A stretch of 64,000 nucleotides of DNA from Flavobacterium gelidicaeli (lineage in GTDB: Bacteria; Bacteroidota; Bacteroidia; Flavobacteriales; Flavobacteriaceae). The stretch is taken from NCBI RefSeq assembly GCF_013294005.1, contig NZ_JABSNK010000002.1:310001-374000 (forward strand), written 5' to 3'. This document shows, piece by piece, positions 46,300 through 55,293 of the stretch. The translations under genes and the position numbers were made by a program. Every line of letters begins with the position of its first letter. The first letter of the stretch is position 1. Under the pieces are notes generated by a model. It had not been told where the DNA came from, did not search any database, and saw nothing but the letters and a program-made list of their open reading frames with translations.

Positions 46300-46464
46300 C
46301 TTTTTTATACTTCCTAAATATTTTTGCCTCCCTTTATTAAAAGTTATTTTGCTTTGACGTCTCATTATTTTACTATTATAATTTTTTGTAAAAATTATAA
46401 CGTTTTCGTAAATTTTTAGCAGTGTTTTTTGAATAATCCCAATTTATAACTACTTCAAAAAAGC

Positions 46465-46472
46465 TATATTTG
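46465..46472 (+). promoter_or_regulatory. -7 box TATATTTG of pgk
   Basis: Exact TAnnTTTG match 37 bases before the pgk ATG, giving a leader of about 30 bases. No good -33 element at the usual spacing. Confidence 0.5.
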
Positions 46473-46509
46473 TTGTTCAGTCAATAAAAAACTAAAAAAC
46501 TATACTAAT

Positions 46510-47697
46510 ATGAAAACGTTAAAAGATTTTAATTTTAAAGATAAAAAAGCAATTGTCCGTGTGGACTTTAATGTTCCTTTGGACGAAAACTTTAAGGTTA
46601 CTGATGCAACACGTATCGAAGCTGCAAAACCAACTATTGATGCTATTCTTGCACAAGGCGGAAGTGTGATTTTAATGTCGCACTTAGGAAGACCAAAAGG
46701 GGTTGAAGAAAAGTACTCTATGAAACATATTTTGGCTACAGCCTCAAAAATTCTTGGAGTAAATGTGGAGTTTGTTTCTGATTGTGTTGGTGAGCAAGCA
46801 ACTCGTGCTGCAGCTAACTTAAAGCCAGGTTCGGTTTTATTACTTGAAAATTTACGTTTTCACTCTGAAGAAGAAGCTGGAGATGTTGCTTTTGCAAAAG
46901 CGTTAGCTTCTCTTGGAGATATTTATGTGAATGATGCTTTTGGAACGGCACATAGAGCGCATGCTTCTACAACAATTATAGCACAGTTTTTTCCATCAGA
47001 AAAATGTTTTGGTAATCTTATGGCTAAAGAGATAGAAAGTTTAAATAAAGTGCTTAAAAATAGCGAAAAACCCGTAACGGCAGTTTTAGGTGGATCTAAA
47101 GTTTCGTCTAAAATTACTGTTATTGAAAACATTCTTGACAAAGTAGATCACATGATTATTGGTGGCGGAATGACATTTACTTTTGTGAAAGCACTAGGAG
47201 GTAAAATAGGAGATTCTATTTGTGAAGATGATAAAATGGAATTGGCTTTAGAGATTTTAAAATTAGCGAAAGAAAAAGGAGTTCAAATTCACATTCCAGT
47301 TGATGTAATTGCTGCTGATGATTTCTCTAATACAGCCAATACAAAAGTGGTTGATGTAAACCAAATTCCTGATGGATGGCAAGGACTGGATGCAGGTCCA
47401 AAATCATTAGCTATTTTTGAAAAAGTGATCATGGAGTCTAAAACCATTCTTTGGAACGGACCACTAGGCGTTTTTGAAATGGAAAGCTTTGCAAAAGGAA
47501 CTATTGCTTTAGGAAATTATATTGCAGCCGCTACTGAAAAAGGTGCTTTTTCACTTGTAGGTGGGGGAGATTCTGTGGCTGCTGTAAAACAGTTTGGACT
47601 AGAAGATAAAATGAGCTACGTTTCTACTGGAGGTGGTGCTATGTTAGAAATGTTAGAAGGAAAAACTCTTCCTGGTATCGCTGCTATTTTAGACTAA
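46510..47697 (+). CDS. pgk: phosphoglycerate kinase
   Basis: A 395-residue glycolytic enzyme that transfers the phosphate of 1,3-bisphosphoglycerate to ADP. Substrate-side motifs are [10 protein letters not shown] (about residues 16-25) and SHLGRPKG (about 57-64); the nucleotide side shows [17 protein letters not shown] and the closing GGGDSVAAV. Length is normal. It is a single gene with its own promoter, lying between the repeat array and the transglycosylase gene. Cytoplasmic. Confidence 0.97.
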   Translation: MKTLKDFNFKDKKAIVRVDFNVPLDENFKVTDATRIEAAKPTIDAILAQGGSVILMSHLGRPKGVEEKYSMKHILATASKILGVNVEFVSDCVGEQATRAAANLKPGSVLLLENLRFHSEEEAGDVAFAKALASLGDIYVNDAFGTAHRAHASTTIIAQFFPSEKCFGNLMAKEIESLNKVLKNSEKPVTAVLGGSKVSSKITVIENILDKVDHMIIGGGMTFTFVKALGGKIGDSICEDDKMELALEILKLAKEKGVQIHIPVDVIAADDFSNTANTKVVDVNQIPDGWQGLDAGPKSLAIFEKVIMESKTILWNGPLGVFEMESFAKGTIALGNYIAAATEKGAFSLVGGGDSVAAVKQFGLEDKMSYVSTGGGAMLEMLEGKTLPGIAAILD

Positions 47698-47811
47698 GTA
47701 GTTCATTTGTAAGTAGAATTTAAATATTTTTTTAATTTCAACGGCTGGTTTTGTAAAAAAAATGGTATAATTGCCTTATATAAGCCTACTGTTGAAATTA
47801 AAACTATATTT

Positions 47812-49593
47812 TTGAAAAATACCACTATTGCCCTATTGTTAAGTGTTTCGCTATCTTCATTTGCGCAACAATTTGCCCAAAATAAAGATGTTAATACACA
47901 AGAAATTCCGCTTTCCTATCTTGATTCCTTAAAAACTACTTTCGTAAAAGACAACATGGCACTTTGTGTCGATAGCCTCTGGATGAATGAGTTAACCAAT
48001 CTGGATTTATATAACGAGATTACCACTGATATTGAAAATGTCGATCTAGACAAAAAAGTGGATTACGACTTACCTACAAGTCTGTTAAAATCGAGATTGA
48101 AAGCCATGAATGCTAAATCTCCTTTCAGGATTGAATACAACGAGAGTTTAGAGAACGTCATCAAATCCTATTTAAAATACCGCAAAAAATCTTTCGGTCG
48201 ATTGATGGGTTTATCCCAATATTACTTCCCCATTTTTGAAGAGGCTTTCGCCAAAGAAAATGTTCCACTAGAAATAAAATACCTTGCCATTGTTGAATCG
48301 GCTTTAAATCCAAAAGCAGTTTCTAGAATGGGTGCTACCGGACTTTGGCAGTTCATGTATCAAACTGGAAAACAATATGATTTAAATATTGATTCTTACG
48401 TTGATGAACGTAGTGATCCATTAAAAGCAACTGCAGCTGCTGCACAATACATGTCCAGAATGTATAAAATTTTTGGAGATTGGGAACTAGTTTTAGCTTC
48501 TTACAACTCTGGTCCTGGAAATGTTTCTAAAGCAATTAGAAGGTCTGGCGGAAAGCAAAATTATTGGAATATTAGAAAAAAATTACCCAAAGAAACACAA
48601 GGATATGTGCCTGCTTTTTTAGCCACTATGTACTTGTATGAATACCATAAAGAACACGGAATCGTTCCTGATGAAGCCGTAATGCAACATTTTGCTACAG
48701 ATACTGTGATGGTAAGAAAGCAACTGTCCTTTAAACAAATATCTGATTTATTAGATGTTCCTGTTTCACAGCTTCAAGTACTGAATCCATCTTATAAGTT
48801 AAATGTGATTCCGCATTACAATGATAAAAACCACTATTTAAGATTACCAAATGCTAAAATCGCTGTTTTTGTTTCTAATGAAGAAAAAATTTATGCTTAC
48901 GCCGATTATCTGCAGGATTTAAAAGAACATCCGTACAATCGATCACGGTTAAGTACGAACAGTTCCTCATCAAGTAAGAGTGGTAAGAGAGTCGTTGAAC
49001 GTAATACCAAGTATTATAAAATTCGTCGTGGTGATAATTTAGGGTCAATCGCTAAAAAATACCATGTCACCATTACTAATCTAAAAAAATGGAATAATTT
49101 ACGCAGTAATAAAATTGCATCTGGTAAGCGTTTAAAAATTATTACCACAAGTATAAGTTATCAAAAGACAGAACCCAAGGAAGTTAATAATCAATTGGTA
49201 GCGAAAAATAATGATATTCTAGCGGTCTCTGAAATGGTAAATACAAACTATACCGTTCAAAAAGGGGATGTGTTAGGTACCATTGCAAGTAAATTTAATA
49301 CGTCAGTTACCGACTTAAAAAAATGGAATAATCTAAAAAACAATACCATTGCCCAAGGAAGTAGATTAATCGTTGCACAAAAACAAACCGCAGTTACTGA
49401 TACAATCCAAACTAAAGCAACTTTAAAAGAAAATACTGCTGCAAACCAACTTACTTATTCGGTAAAAAGAGGAGATTCTTTGTATAGTATTGCAAGAAAA
49501 TATCCGGGAGTTTCGATTACAGATTTAAAAAAATGGAATAATATTAAGGGCGAATCTATTAAACCAGGTATGAAATTAAAAATAAGAAGTTAA
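47812..49593 (+). CDS. lytic transglycosylase with three LysM domains (MltD-like)
   Basis: A 593-residue exported murein hydrolase. A signal peptide (KNTTIALLLSVSLSSFAQ) precedes a helical region, then an SLT domain with catalytic Glu162 in IVESALNPKA and the GATGLWQFM and ASYNSGPGNV motifs. Three LysM modules fill the C-terminus (KYYKIRRGDNLGSIAKKY, NYTVQKGDVLGTIASKF, LTYSVKRGDSLYSIARKY), each closing with DLKKWNN or NLKKWNN. The start codon is TTG; no in-frame ATG gives a signal peptide. It cleaves peptidoglycan to 1,6-anhydro products. A strong terminator follows. Confidence 0.9.
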   Translation: MKNTTIALLLSVSLSSFAQQFAQNKDVNTQEIPLSYLDSLKTTFVKDNMALCVDSLWMNELTNLDLYNEITTDIENVDLDKKVDYDLPTSLLKSRLKAMNAKSPFRIEYNESLENVIKSYLKYRKKSFGRLMGLSQYYFPIFEEAFAKENVPLEIKYLAIVESALNPKAVSRMGATGLWQFMYQTGKQYDLNIDSYVDERSDPLKATAAAAQYMSRMYKIFGDWELVLASYNSGPGNVSKAIRRSGGKQNYWNIRKKLPKETQGYVPAFLATMYLYEYHKEHGIVPDEAVMQHFATDTVMVRKQLSFKQISDLLDVPVSQLQVLNPSYKLNVIPHYNDKNHYLRLPNAKIAVFVSNEEKIYAYADYLQDLKEHPYNRSRLSTNSSSSSKSGKRVVERNTKYYKIRRGDNLGSIAKKYHVTITNLKKWNNLRSNKIASGKRLKIITTSISYQKTEPKEVNNQLVAKNNDILAVSEMVNTNYTVQKGDVLGTIASKFNTSVTDLKKWNNLKNNTIAQGSRLIVAQKQTAVTDTIQTKATLKENTAANQLTYSVKRGDSLYSIARKYPGVSITDLKKWNNIKGESIKPGMKLKIRS

Positions 49594-49602
49594 GATTATA
49601 AC

Positions 49603-49644
49603 AAAAAAAAAGGGGTTTCATTCTAGAATGAGACCCCTTTTTTT
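49603..49644. terminator. bidirectional hairpin terminator
   Basis: Stem GGGGTTTCATTCT with AGAATGAGACCCC (one G-U pair), flanked by a long A run and a T run, just after the transglycosylase stop. Confidence 0.85.
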
Positions 49645-49789
49645 ATGAATAAAATATATTTGCTCTGAAGCAGACCATTTATTGAAGAACCGAATTTGTA
49701 ATTAAAAATCCTGAGGTAATTAAATAACTAATTTTTTACTAAAATTAGTTGTAATTCCGTAGGTTAGATTATTTTTTACAGCTATGTTG

Positions 49790-49864
49790 CTAAACTTGAA
49801 AAATTGGAACGATATTAGTGGTAATAATTTCGAGCCCAGTATAATGTTAAAAATTAACAGTTAA
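49790..49864 (+). pseudogene. remnant of a LysM-domain C-terminus
   Basis: In one frame this stretch reads LNLKNWNDISGNNFEPSIML then KINS and a stop. It aligns with the last residues of the neighbouring transglycosylase, DLKKWNNIKGESIKPGMKLK then IRS and a stop, sharing L-K-x-W-N, the G, the P and L-K-I-x-S-stop. No start codon or LysM N-terminus is in frame (a stop lies at 49760), so it looks like the tail of a duplicated, decayed LysM gene. Confidence 0.6.
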
Positions 49865-49912
49865 TACATATAACTAGTTTAAATTAGGGCTGCTATTTGT
49901 AATTTTATAATA

Positions 49913-50890
49913 ATGAGTAAAGTTCGTTTTTTGTTTTTTTTAATACCTCTTTTTTTGTTTTCTTGTAAGCAGGAAGATAGCATTGCACTTAAAAACACCT
50001 CAGGTAAAATCAATACCATTTCGATTATTATCGATGATCAATTATGGAATGGTGAGGTAGGAGATAGTATTCGTAATAAATTTGCTGCTCCCGTAATAGG
50101 TTTACCCCAGGAGGAGCCGTTATTCACTATTAATCAATATCCGGTGAAGTTGATGGAAGGCTTTATGACGGACAGTCGAAACATTATTTTGATAAAGAAA
50201 GATACTGAAAATCATTTCCAAATTAAAGAAAATATATACGCTAAGCCGCAAAATGTCTTTTGCATTTCTGGAAAATCTACAACAGCAATTTTAGAATTAA
50301 TAGAAAATAAAACGCCACAAATTATTCAAACCATTCGCGATTCGGAGATTAAAGAAAGTCAAACATTAAACCGTAAGACGCTTCTTGATACCAAAAAGCT
50401 CACCGAAAAGTTCCAAATTAGTATGGCGGTACCTTCGGATTATCAATATGTAGTTCAAGAGCCGAAATTTATTTGGTTAAAAAAAGAAATTATTAGCGGC
50501 AACACCAGTATCCTGATTTATGAGGTGCCGTTAAAATCGCTGCAAAATGCTAATAATTTAGTGGGTAATATTATTAAAAAGCGCGATTCTATAGGTAGTT
50601 TGTATATACATGGTAAAGAACCCAATACAGATATGATTACTGAGGAAGCTTATTCGCCCTATTTTTTCCAAATTAAACTTGATGGTAAGCTTACATATGA
50701 GATGAAAGGAACTTGGGTACTGAAAAACGATTTTATGTCAGGACCCTTTATCAATTACAGCATTATGGATCCTGATAATAACCGAGCTTTGATTATTGAA
50801 GGCTTTTGTTATTCTCCTTCCAAAGAAAAAAGAGATTTAATGCACGAATTAGAAGCAATCATCAAATCAGTTGCAGTTATTAAAAGATAA
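49913..50890 (+). CDS. DUF4837 family lipoprotein
   Basis: A 325-residue protein with a lipoprotein signal (KVRFLFFLIPLFLFSCKQED, Cys19) and a two-part mature region: an N-terminal segment with IIIDDQLWNGEVGDSIRNKFAAPVIGLPQEEPLFTI, and a C-terminal half with ISMAVPSDYQYVV and FIWLKKE. These match the DUF4837 family, which is common in Bacteroidetes and often beside a LysM transglycosylase, as here. Function unknown; possibly an envelope partner of the transglycosylase. Confidence 0.8.
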   Translation: MSKVRFLFFLIPLFLFSCKQEDSIALKNTSGKINTISIIIDDQLWNGEVGDSIRNKFAAPVIGLPQEEPLFTINQYPVKLMEGFMTDSRNIILIKKDTENHFQIKENIYAKPQNVFCISGKSTTAILELIENKTPQIIQTIRDSEIKESQTLNRKTLLDTKKLTEKFQISMAVPSDYQYVVQEPKFIWLKKEIISGNTSILIYEVPLKSLQNANNLVGNIIKKRDSIGSLYIHGKEPNTDMITEEAYSPYFFQIKLDGKLTYEMKGTWVLKNDFMSGPFINYSIMDPDNNRALIIEGFCYSPSKEKRDLMHELEAIIKSVAVIKR

Positions 50891-50944
50891 TTATTAATTT
50901 GGTCGTCATAATTATTGCAATACACTAATCTAAAAAAAACATCC

Positions 50945-51391
50945 ATGGCACTACAGTGGAAAATAAAGCCTTTTGAGGCACTTTCAGTAAATGAGTTGTA
51001 TGATTTGCTTAAACTACGAAGTGAGATCTTTGTAGTCGAGCAAAACTGCGTCTATCTTGATCTGGATGGTAAAGACAAGGTTGCTTTGCATTTGTTTGCT
51101 GAGTTTGAAGGCAAGGTTGTTGCGCATGCACGGCTATTTAAACCTGGAATTAGTTTTGATAATGCTTCAATTGGTCGCGTAGTTGTCGATGCAAACTACC
51201 GTGATCGTAAATGGGGTCATGATTTAATGCGCGAAGCAATTGCTGGTGTAGCGCATCATTATGGAGAAAGAAAAATCACGATTGGTGCACAATTGTATTT
51301 AAAAAAATTCTATGAGAGTCATGGTTTTGTGCAATCAAGCGAGATGTATCTTGAAGATGACATTCCGCATATCGAAATGATTAAAGAATAA
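50945..51391 (+). CDS. elaA: ElaA-type GNAT N-acetyltransferase
   Basis: A 148-residue cytoplasmic acetyltransferase. The LSVNELYDLLKLRSEIFVVEQNCVYLDLDGKD opening and the VVAHARLFKPG strand are those of ElaA, and IGRVVVDANYRDRKWGHDLMREAI carries the acetyl-CoA-binding R/Q-x-x-G/A-like motif. Start chosen at ATG 50945; an upstream TTG would add ten residues. It lies 54 bases after the DUF4837 gene. Substrate not known for the family. Confidence 0.88.
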   Translation: MALQWKIKPFEALSVNELYDLLKLRSEIFVVEQNCVYLDLDGKDKVALHLFAEFEGKVVAHARLFKPGISFDNASIGRVVVDANYRDRKWGHDLMREAIAGVAHHYGERKITIGAQLYLKKFYESHGFVQSSEMYLEDDIPHIEMIKE

Positions 51392-51473
51392 TTTTTATTA
51401 AAAAAAATGCTATTGATAACAGCCTTTTCGATCTATCATAATTTTCAATATTTTAATAAGGAGAGCTGGCGAT

Positions 51474-52280
51474 CTATATTTTAGTAATTAAAAACTCTAC
51501 TCTACGATCTAATTCGCTTCCTTTATTAAGTGTGAATTTATTTCCGTAACCAATGTAAGTCATTCGTAAGCTATTAATTTTTTTAGCTATCAAGTATTTA
51601 AAAACAACTTTAGCTCTGTTTACAGATAACTTTCTTTCGTTTGTGGCTTTATCAACAGCATCGGTAAAATCTTTTGGGGTGCAGCACACGTGGCCTCTAA
51701 TTTCAAATTCTATTTGCTTATTTTTATTTAGGATGGAAGCAATTCGGTCCAATTCTTTTTTGGCTCTAAGACTGAGTTGGCTACTGCCCATGGAAAAAAG
51801 TATGGTTTCTAAATAAATACGATCGCCTACTTTATGGTTTTCTTTTATATAATTGTAAATACCCTTACCAAAACTATTTTTTTTGACCAGTAACAAATCA
51901 ACACGCCTGTTTTTAGTACGTGCCTCAGCCACTTTTGAGTAATCGTCTTTAACTAATAAAACCCTTCCTTTGCCTTCTATAACAACAATTTTGCTTTTGT
52001 CAAAACCATTCGAGGATAGTAATTGCTGCACAGTATGAACTCGATCCTCAGATAATTTATAGTTGTAATCATTATCACCGCGATCGTCGCAATACCCATA
52101 AATTTGTACCGCCTCTATTGTTGTGGTATCAATTTTAACTAAGAAATCGATGATTTGTTGCTGCTGTTTGCTGTCAAGATCATACCTGTCAAATTCAAAA
52201 TAGACGCTTTCTGTTTTTTTATCCTGAGCACTTGTAAAGCCCACGAACAAAAAGCATACTATTTTGAAAAACCGTTTCAT
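51474..52280 (-). CDS. protein with two tandem OmpA-like domains
   Basis: A 268-residue exported protein (signal peptide MKRFFKIVCFLFVGFTSAQ). Residues about 24-130 form one OmpA C-terminal-like domain (VYFEFDRYDLDSKQQQQI, IYGYCDDRGDNDYNYKLSEDR, RTKNRRVDLLLV), and about 150-268 a second (ILFSMGSSQLSLRAKKELDRI, IRGHVCC, ERKLSVNRAKVVFKYL, LDRRVEFLI). Such domains bind diaminopimelate in peptidoglycan; having two and no barrel is unusual. Its ATG overlaps the stop of the S41 protease gene, so the two are coupled. Confidence 0.82.
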   Translation of the reverse strand: MKRFFKIVCFLFVGFTSAQDKKTESVYFEFDRYDLDSKQQQQIIDFLVKIDTTTIEAVQIYGYCDDRGDNDYNYKLSEDRVHTVQQLLSSNGFDKSKIVVIEGKGRVLLVKDDYSKVAEARTKNRRVDLLLVKKNSFGKGIYNYIKENHKVGDRIYLETILFSMGSSQLSLRAKKELDRIASILNKNKQIEFEIRGHVCCTPKDFTDAVDKATNERKLSVNRAKVVFKYLIAKKINSLRMTYIGYGNKFTLNKGSELDRRVEFLITKI

Positions 52281-53917
52281 TATTGTTTCAAAATTTTCTT
52301 GTAGCCTTCACTATCGTTTAAGATGGTCACTGCTCTTTTAATTTCGGCACTATTTGTTAGGTAATATTGGTAAAGTCCTTCTTGATATTGATACCGTTTT
52401 ATAAGTTCATCAGTAATCATTTTACTAATTTGATCTTGATTTTTGTCCAATAGTGTTTCTTGACTTTTTTGAAGTGCCGTTAATAATTGGTTGTATTCGT
52501 TTTGGATCGTGGCCTCTATTTTTTCTTTTTTGGCTACAGCCAAAGTTTTTCTCAGCGCAACTTCTGTTTCAGTGTCAAAAGAATATTTGTCGGTTTTTAA
52601 AAATTGTTTAAAATCCTGATAGTCGGTAGCTGTTATGGTTGGAATCTTGCTGCCTAAATCTGGGTTCTTGTAATAATATTTAGTAGCATAATTAAATATT
52701 CCGTCATTTTGCTGTAACGCATTAGTGATCGTATTACTCGTTAATTCATCTATAATGACGTCAGGTAAAATCCCTCCTCCATCGTAAACGGTTCTGCCTT
52801 TTCGGGTTTTAAAGGCGTTGTAATTTTTTTCTTCAGTTCTAATTGCAGCACCATTTTTATCTTTATGTGCGTAATCTAGTGCTTGAATACATCTTCCTGA
52901 TGGGGTGTAATATCTAGAAATAGTAACTTTTAATTGGGTATCATAGGTTAGGTTTATCGGTTTTTGTACTAGCCCTTTTCCGTAACTTCTACTCCCCATT
53001 ATTACAGCGCGGTCTAAATCTTGTAATGCTCCAGAAACAATCTCTGATGCCGAAGCGCTTTTTCCGTTTACAATAATCACTAATGGTATTTGAGTATCTA
53101 CAGGGTCAAAAGTAGTTTTATAGACATTGTTGTGTTTCTCAATCTTAGATTTTGTGGTCACAATAATTTCGTCTTTGGCAACAAATAAGTTGCAAATATT
53201 TATGGCTTCATTTAACAAACCACCAGGATTACCTCGAAGATCTAAAACGATTCTTTCAGCGCCCTGTTTTTTTAGTGTTTCAAGAGCAATTCTAGTTTCA
53301 TTAGACGCTTTTTTATTAAAATGTTCTAAAACAATATATCCAGTTTTGTCATCAATTTTACCAAAAAAGGGAACCGACTTGATTTCAACTTCATCCAAAA
53401 CAATCTCGGTGCTGTTTGTTTTTCCTTGACGAATGTATTTTACGGCTATTTTAGCATTTTTAGCCCCTTTTAATAATTCCGAAGCATCCTCTTTAAAGTC
53501 GGCAAGAACGACATCACCTATTTGGATTATAACATCGCCTGGCTTAAAACCAGCTTTGTCAGCAGGAAAGTCTTTGTAGACTTCGCGAAGCATAATTTTA
53601 CCATCTTTACGGCTAATCATAGCACCAATCCCGGTGTATTCTCCCGTATTGTTGATTTTGAATTTCAATACATCTTGCTCGTTAAAGTAAACTGTATATG
53701 GATCTAAACTACTTAACATAGCGCCTATAGCCTTGTCCATCAACTCTCCAGGATTGGTCTCATCTACATAATTTGTATTGAGTTCCTTGAATAAAGTCGT
53801 GAAAATTTCGATTTGTTTAGCAACTTCAAAAAAGTCGTTTTTAAAGCTTACGCCAACAAATAAAAAGCCCGAAGCGACAACAGGAAGGATGAATTTTTTT
53901 TTAAAGAAAGAATGCAT
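52280..53917 (-). CDS. S41 family C-terminal processing protease
   Basis: A 545-residue serine protease with an N-terminal signal or anchor (FILPVVASGFLFVGVSF). A PDZ domain spans about residues 93-175 (GIGAMISRKDGKIMLREVYKDFPADKAGFKPGDVIIQIGD). The catalytic Ser lies in GKSASASEIVSGAL (about 289) and Lys in GSRSYGKGLVQ (about 314), after the LDLRGNPGGLL strand. It trims C-termini of exported proteins in the periplasm. Followed by a coupled tandem OmpA gene and preceded, three bases away, by a DUF4349 gene. Confidence 0.93.
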   Translation of the reverse strand: MHSFFKKKFILPVVASGFLFVGVSFKNDFFEVAKQIEIFTTLFKELNTNYVDETNPGELMDKAIGAMLSSLDPYTVYFNEQDVLKFKINNTGEYTGIGAMISRKDGKIMLREVYKDFPADKAGFKPGDVIIQIGDVVLADFKEDASELLKGAKNAKIAVKYIRQGKTNSTEIVLDEVEIKSVPFFGKIDDKTGYIVLEHFNKKASNETRIALETLKKQGAERIVLDLRGNPGGLLNEAINICNLFVAKDEIIVTTKSKIEKHNNVYKTTFDPVDTQIPLVIIVNGKSASASEIVSGALQDLDRAVIMGSRSYGKGLVQKPINLTYDTQLKVTISRYYTPSGRCIQALDYAHKDKNGAAIRTEEKNYNAFKTRKGRTVYDGGGILPDVIIDELTSNTITNALQQNDGIFNYATKYYYKNPDLGSKIPTITATDYQDFKQFLKTDKYSFDTETEVALRKTLAVAKKEKIEATIQNEYNQLLTALQKSQETLLDKNQDQISKMITDELIKRYQYQEGLYQYYLTNSAEIKRAVTILNDSEGYKKILKQ

Positions 53918-53920
53918 TGT

Positions 53921-54745
53921 TTATGATTTTTTTGTCTTAATTTTTTTTCGAATAAAATACAGTACCACAATAGTAATAATTAAATAGGGCCAAACGGATA
54001 GCAACCAAATAAACAATCCTGAAAGAGAATTGAATCCAGAAGTTATGGCGGTCCAAATCTTAGTGCCATAGGAAACGGTTGCACCACTTTCTTGGGCTAC
54101 AGTTTTATAGAACTCGATTGTAATGGTGCTAAATGCAACACGATTTTGCAAATAATTTAAGGAAGCTTGTTTGGCTTCTATTTCTTCTCGAATGAGGGAT
54201 AGTTGCGTTTCAATTTCTAGCATTTCAGTTACTTTTGTTGCTTTTTTAAGCAATTCAAGATAACGATTTTCCAGTGTTTTTTTAGCGTTTAATCGCGCAT
54301 TGATATCAATATACTCAGCTGTTACGTCTTCGGAAGTGATTTCTTTAGTATCAAAAAAGCGTACTCCTTTAGTGATGTTGGTCATGAATACATCAAATTT
54401 TTGAGAAGGAATTCTAATAATTAACTTTCTGAAAACACTTTCATAATCATTGCCCTCAATATCACTTTGAATAGTACCGCCGTTTGCAGTAATATTTTTT
54501 ATAATTTGATTGTAAGTAGCGCCTAAGTCTTTTGTTTCAAAACGAAGGTTGCCTTCTTTAATGATTTTTGGTTCAATTGCTTCAGTAGGTTTACTTGGAC
54601 TTGCTAGATCATTTTGAGTAAATTTTGATTTCTCTGATTTTGGCGGGAGCATTATCGCTTGTACTTTAGAATCGAAATTGTTTTCGGCTTTTTCACAACT
54701 AAATAAAGACAGCGATAAGAGAAGAAAAAAGAATATTTGCTTCAT
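53921..54745 (-). CDS. DUF4349 domain lipoprotein
   Basis: A 274-residue protein with a lipobox (LSLFSC, Cys17), an acidic linker, the DUF4349 core (IIKEGNLRFETKDLGATYNQI... IPSQKFDVFMTNI), a central coiled coil (ITSEDVTAEYIDINARLNAKKTLENRYLELLKKA) and a C-terminal membrane helix followed by a Lys-rich tail. The lipid anchor plus terminal helix suggests both ends lie at the membrane. It precedes the S41 protease by three bases. Function unknown. Confidence 0.82.
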   Translation of the reverse strand: MKQIFFFLLLSLSLFSCEKAENNFDSKVQAIMLPPKSEKSKFTQNDLASPSKPTEAIEPKIIKEGNLRFETKDLGATYNQIIKNITANGGTIQSDIEGNDYESVFRKLIIRIPSQKFDVFMTNITKGVRFFDTKEITSEDVTAEYIDINARLNAKKTLENRYLELLKKATKVTEMLEIETQLSLIREEIEAKQASLNYLQNRVAFSTITIEFYKTVAQESGATVSYGTKIWTAITSGFNSLSGLFIWLLSVWPYLIITIVVLYFIRKKIKTKKS

Positions 54746-54787
54746 GAAATGTATTTTTATAGGTTAAAAATACAAAAAATAGCTTCG

Positions 54788-55168
54788 CTAGTCGGCTTTT
54801 TTTATTTGAAGTAGGAATTTTTCAAAAAGCTGAATCGTTTTTGTGTTGATTTCATCATACGTCAACCGGTCTTTTGTTTGGTAAAAAAACATAAAAGCAT
54901 ACGGTTGATCAAGGTTGTCTATAAGCAAGTGTTTGTTAAGACGGTAAGTTTCTCTAAGGATGCGTTTAAAGCGGTTTCTATCAACAGCTTTTTTGAAGTT
55001 TTTTTTAGAAACAGAAACACCCATTTTTATTTTTTGATCTTCAGCTAAAGGGGTTGCGCAATAAACTAAACGTAAAGGATATTTAGAAACTGACTTGCCC
55101 TCTGAGAAGAGCAAACCTATGGTTATTTTACTTTTTAATTTTTCGTCTTTTGGGTAGCTAAAGTTCAT
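54788..55168 (-). CDS. rnpA: ribonuclease P protein component
   Basis: A 126-residue basic protein with the RnpA signature KKAVDRNRFKRILRETYRLNK (about residues 60-80), preceded by KMGVSVSKKNFK, the fold shared by bacterial RnpA. It helps the RNA subunit cut the 5' leader of tRNA precursors. Here it is not beside rpmH and dnaA as in many bacteria; instead it leads a run of envelope genes on the minus strand. Its -7 box is at 55202-55209. Confidence 0.95.
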   Translation of the reverse strand: MNFSYPKDEKLKSKITIGLLFSEGKSVSKYPLRLVYCATPLAEDQKIKMGVSVSKKNFKKAVDRNRFKRILRETYRLNKHLLIDNLDQPYAFMFFYQTKDRLTYDEINTKTIQLFEKFLLQIKKAD

Positions 55169-55201
55169 TGGTATAAAGAAAGGATACTAATTTTTAGATG
55201 G

Positions 55202-55209
55202 CAAAGGTA
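55202..55209 (-). promoter_or_regulatory. -7 box TACCTTTG of rnpA
   Basis: Exact TAnnTTTG on the minus strand, 33 bases before the rnpA start. Confidence 0.5.
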
Positions 55210-55268
55210 CAATTAAACGTCAAACCTATTATTGTTTCATAATTAAATAGCAGTAAAAATATATTTAT

Positions 55269-55276
55269 TACTTTTG
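55269..55276 (+). promoter_or_regulatory. -7 box TACTTTTG of the second plsC
   Basis: Exact TAnnTTTG 17 bases before ATG 55294. It overlaps the alternative GTG start at 55276, supporting the ATG. Confidence 0.5.
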
Positions 55277-55293
55277 TGGTTAATTTTTCAAGC

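Larger units (their letters stand above)
45586..46509. other. 924-base intergenic region between sprF and pgk
   Basis: It holds the operon terminator, a composite tandem array of a 26-bp element (45707-46299) and the pgk promoter. Short ORFs across the array simply translate the repeats and are not genes. Confidence 0.7.
49594..49912. other. 319-base gap after the transglycosylase
   Basis: Contains the terminator, a decayed LysM-tail fragment (49790-49864) and an AT-rich stretch before the DUF4837 gene with a weak TAATTTTA box. No intact gene. Confidence 0.6.

Noticed and set aside
45527..46317. Short plus-strand ORFs with repeated LSGVET or similar words
   Set aside because: They translate the 26-bp repeats and spacers; the frames shift between copies and no start or family is evident.
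47807..47814. TATTTTTG as the -7 box of the transglycosylase gene
   Set aside because: It overlaps the TTG start codon, so a transcript from it would lack the start; an upstream near-match TATAATTG (47766-47773) is more sensible but weak.
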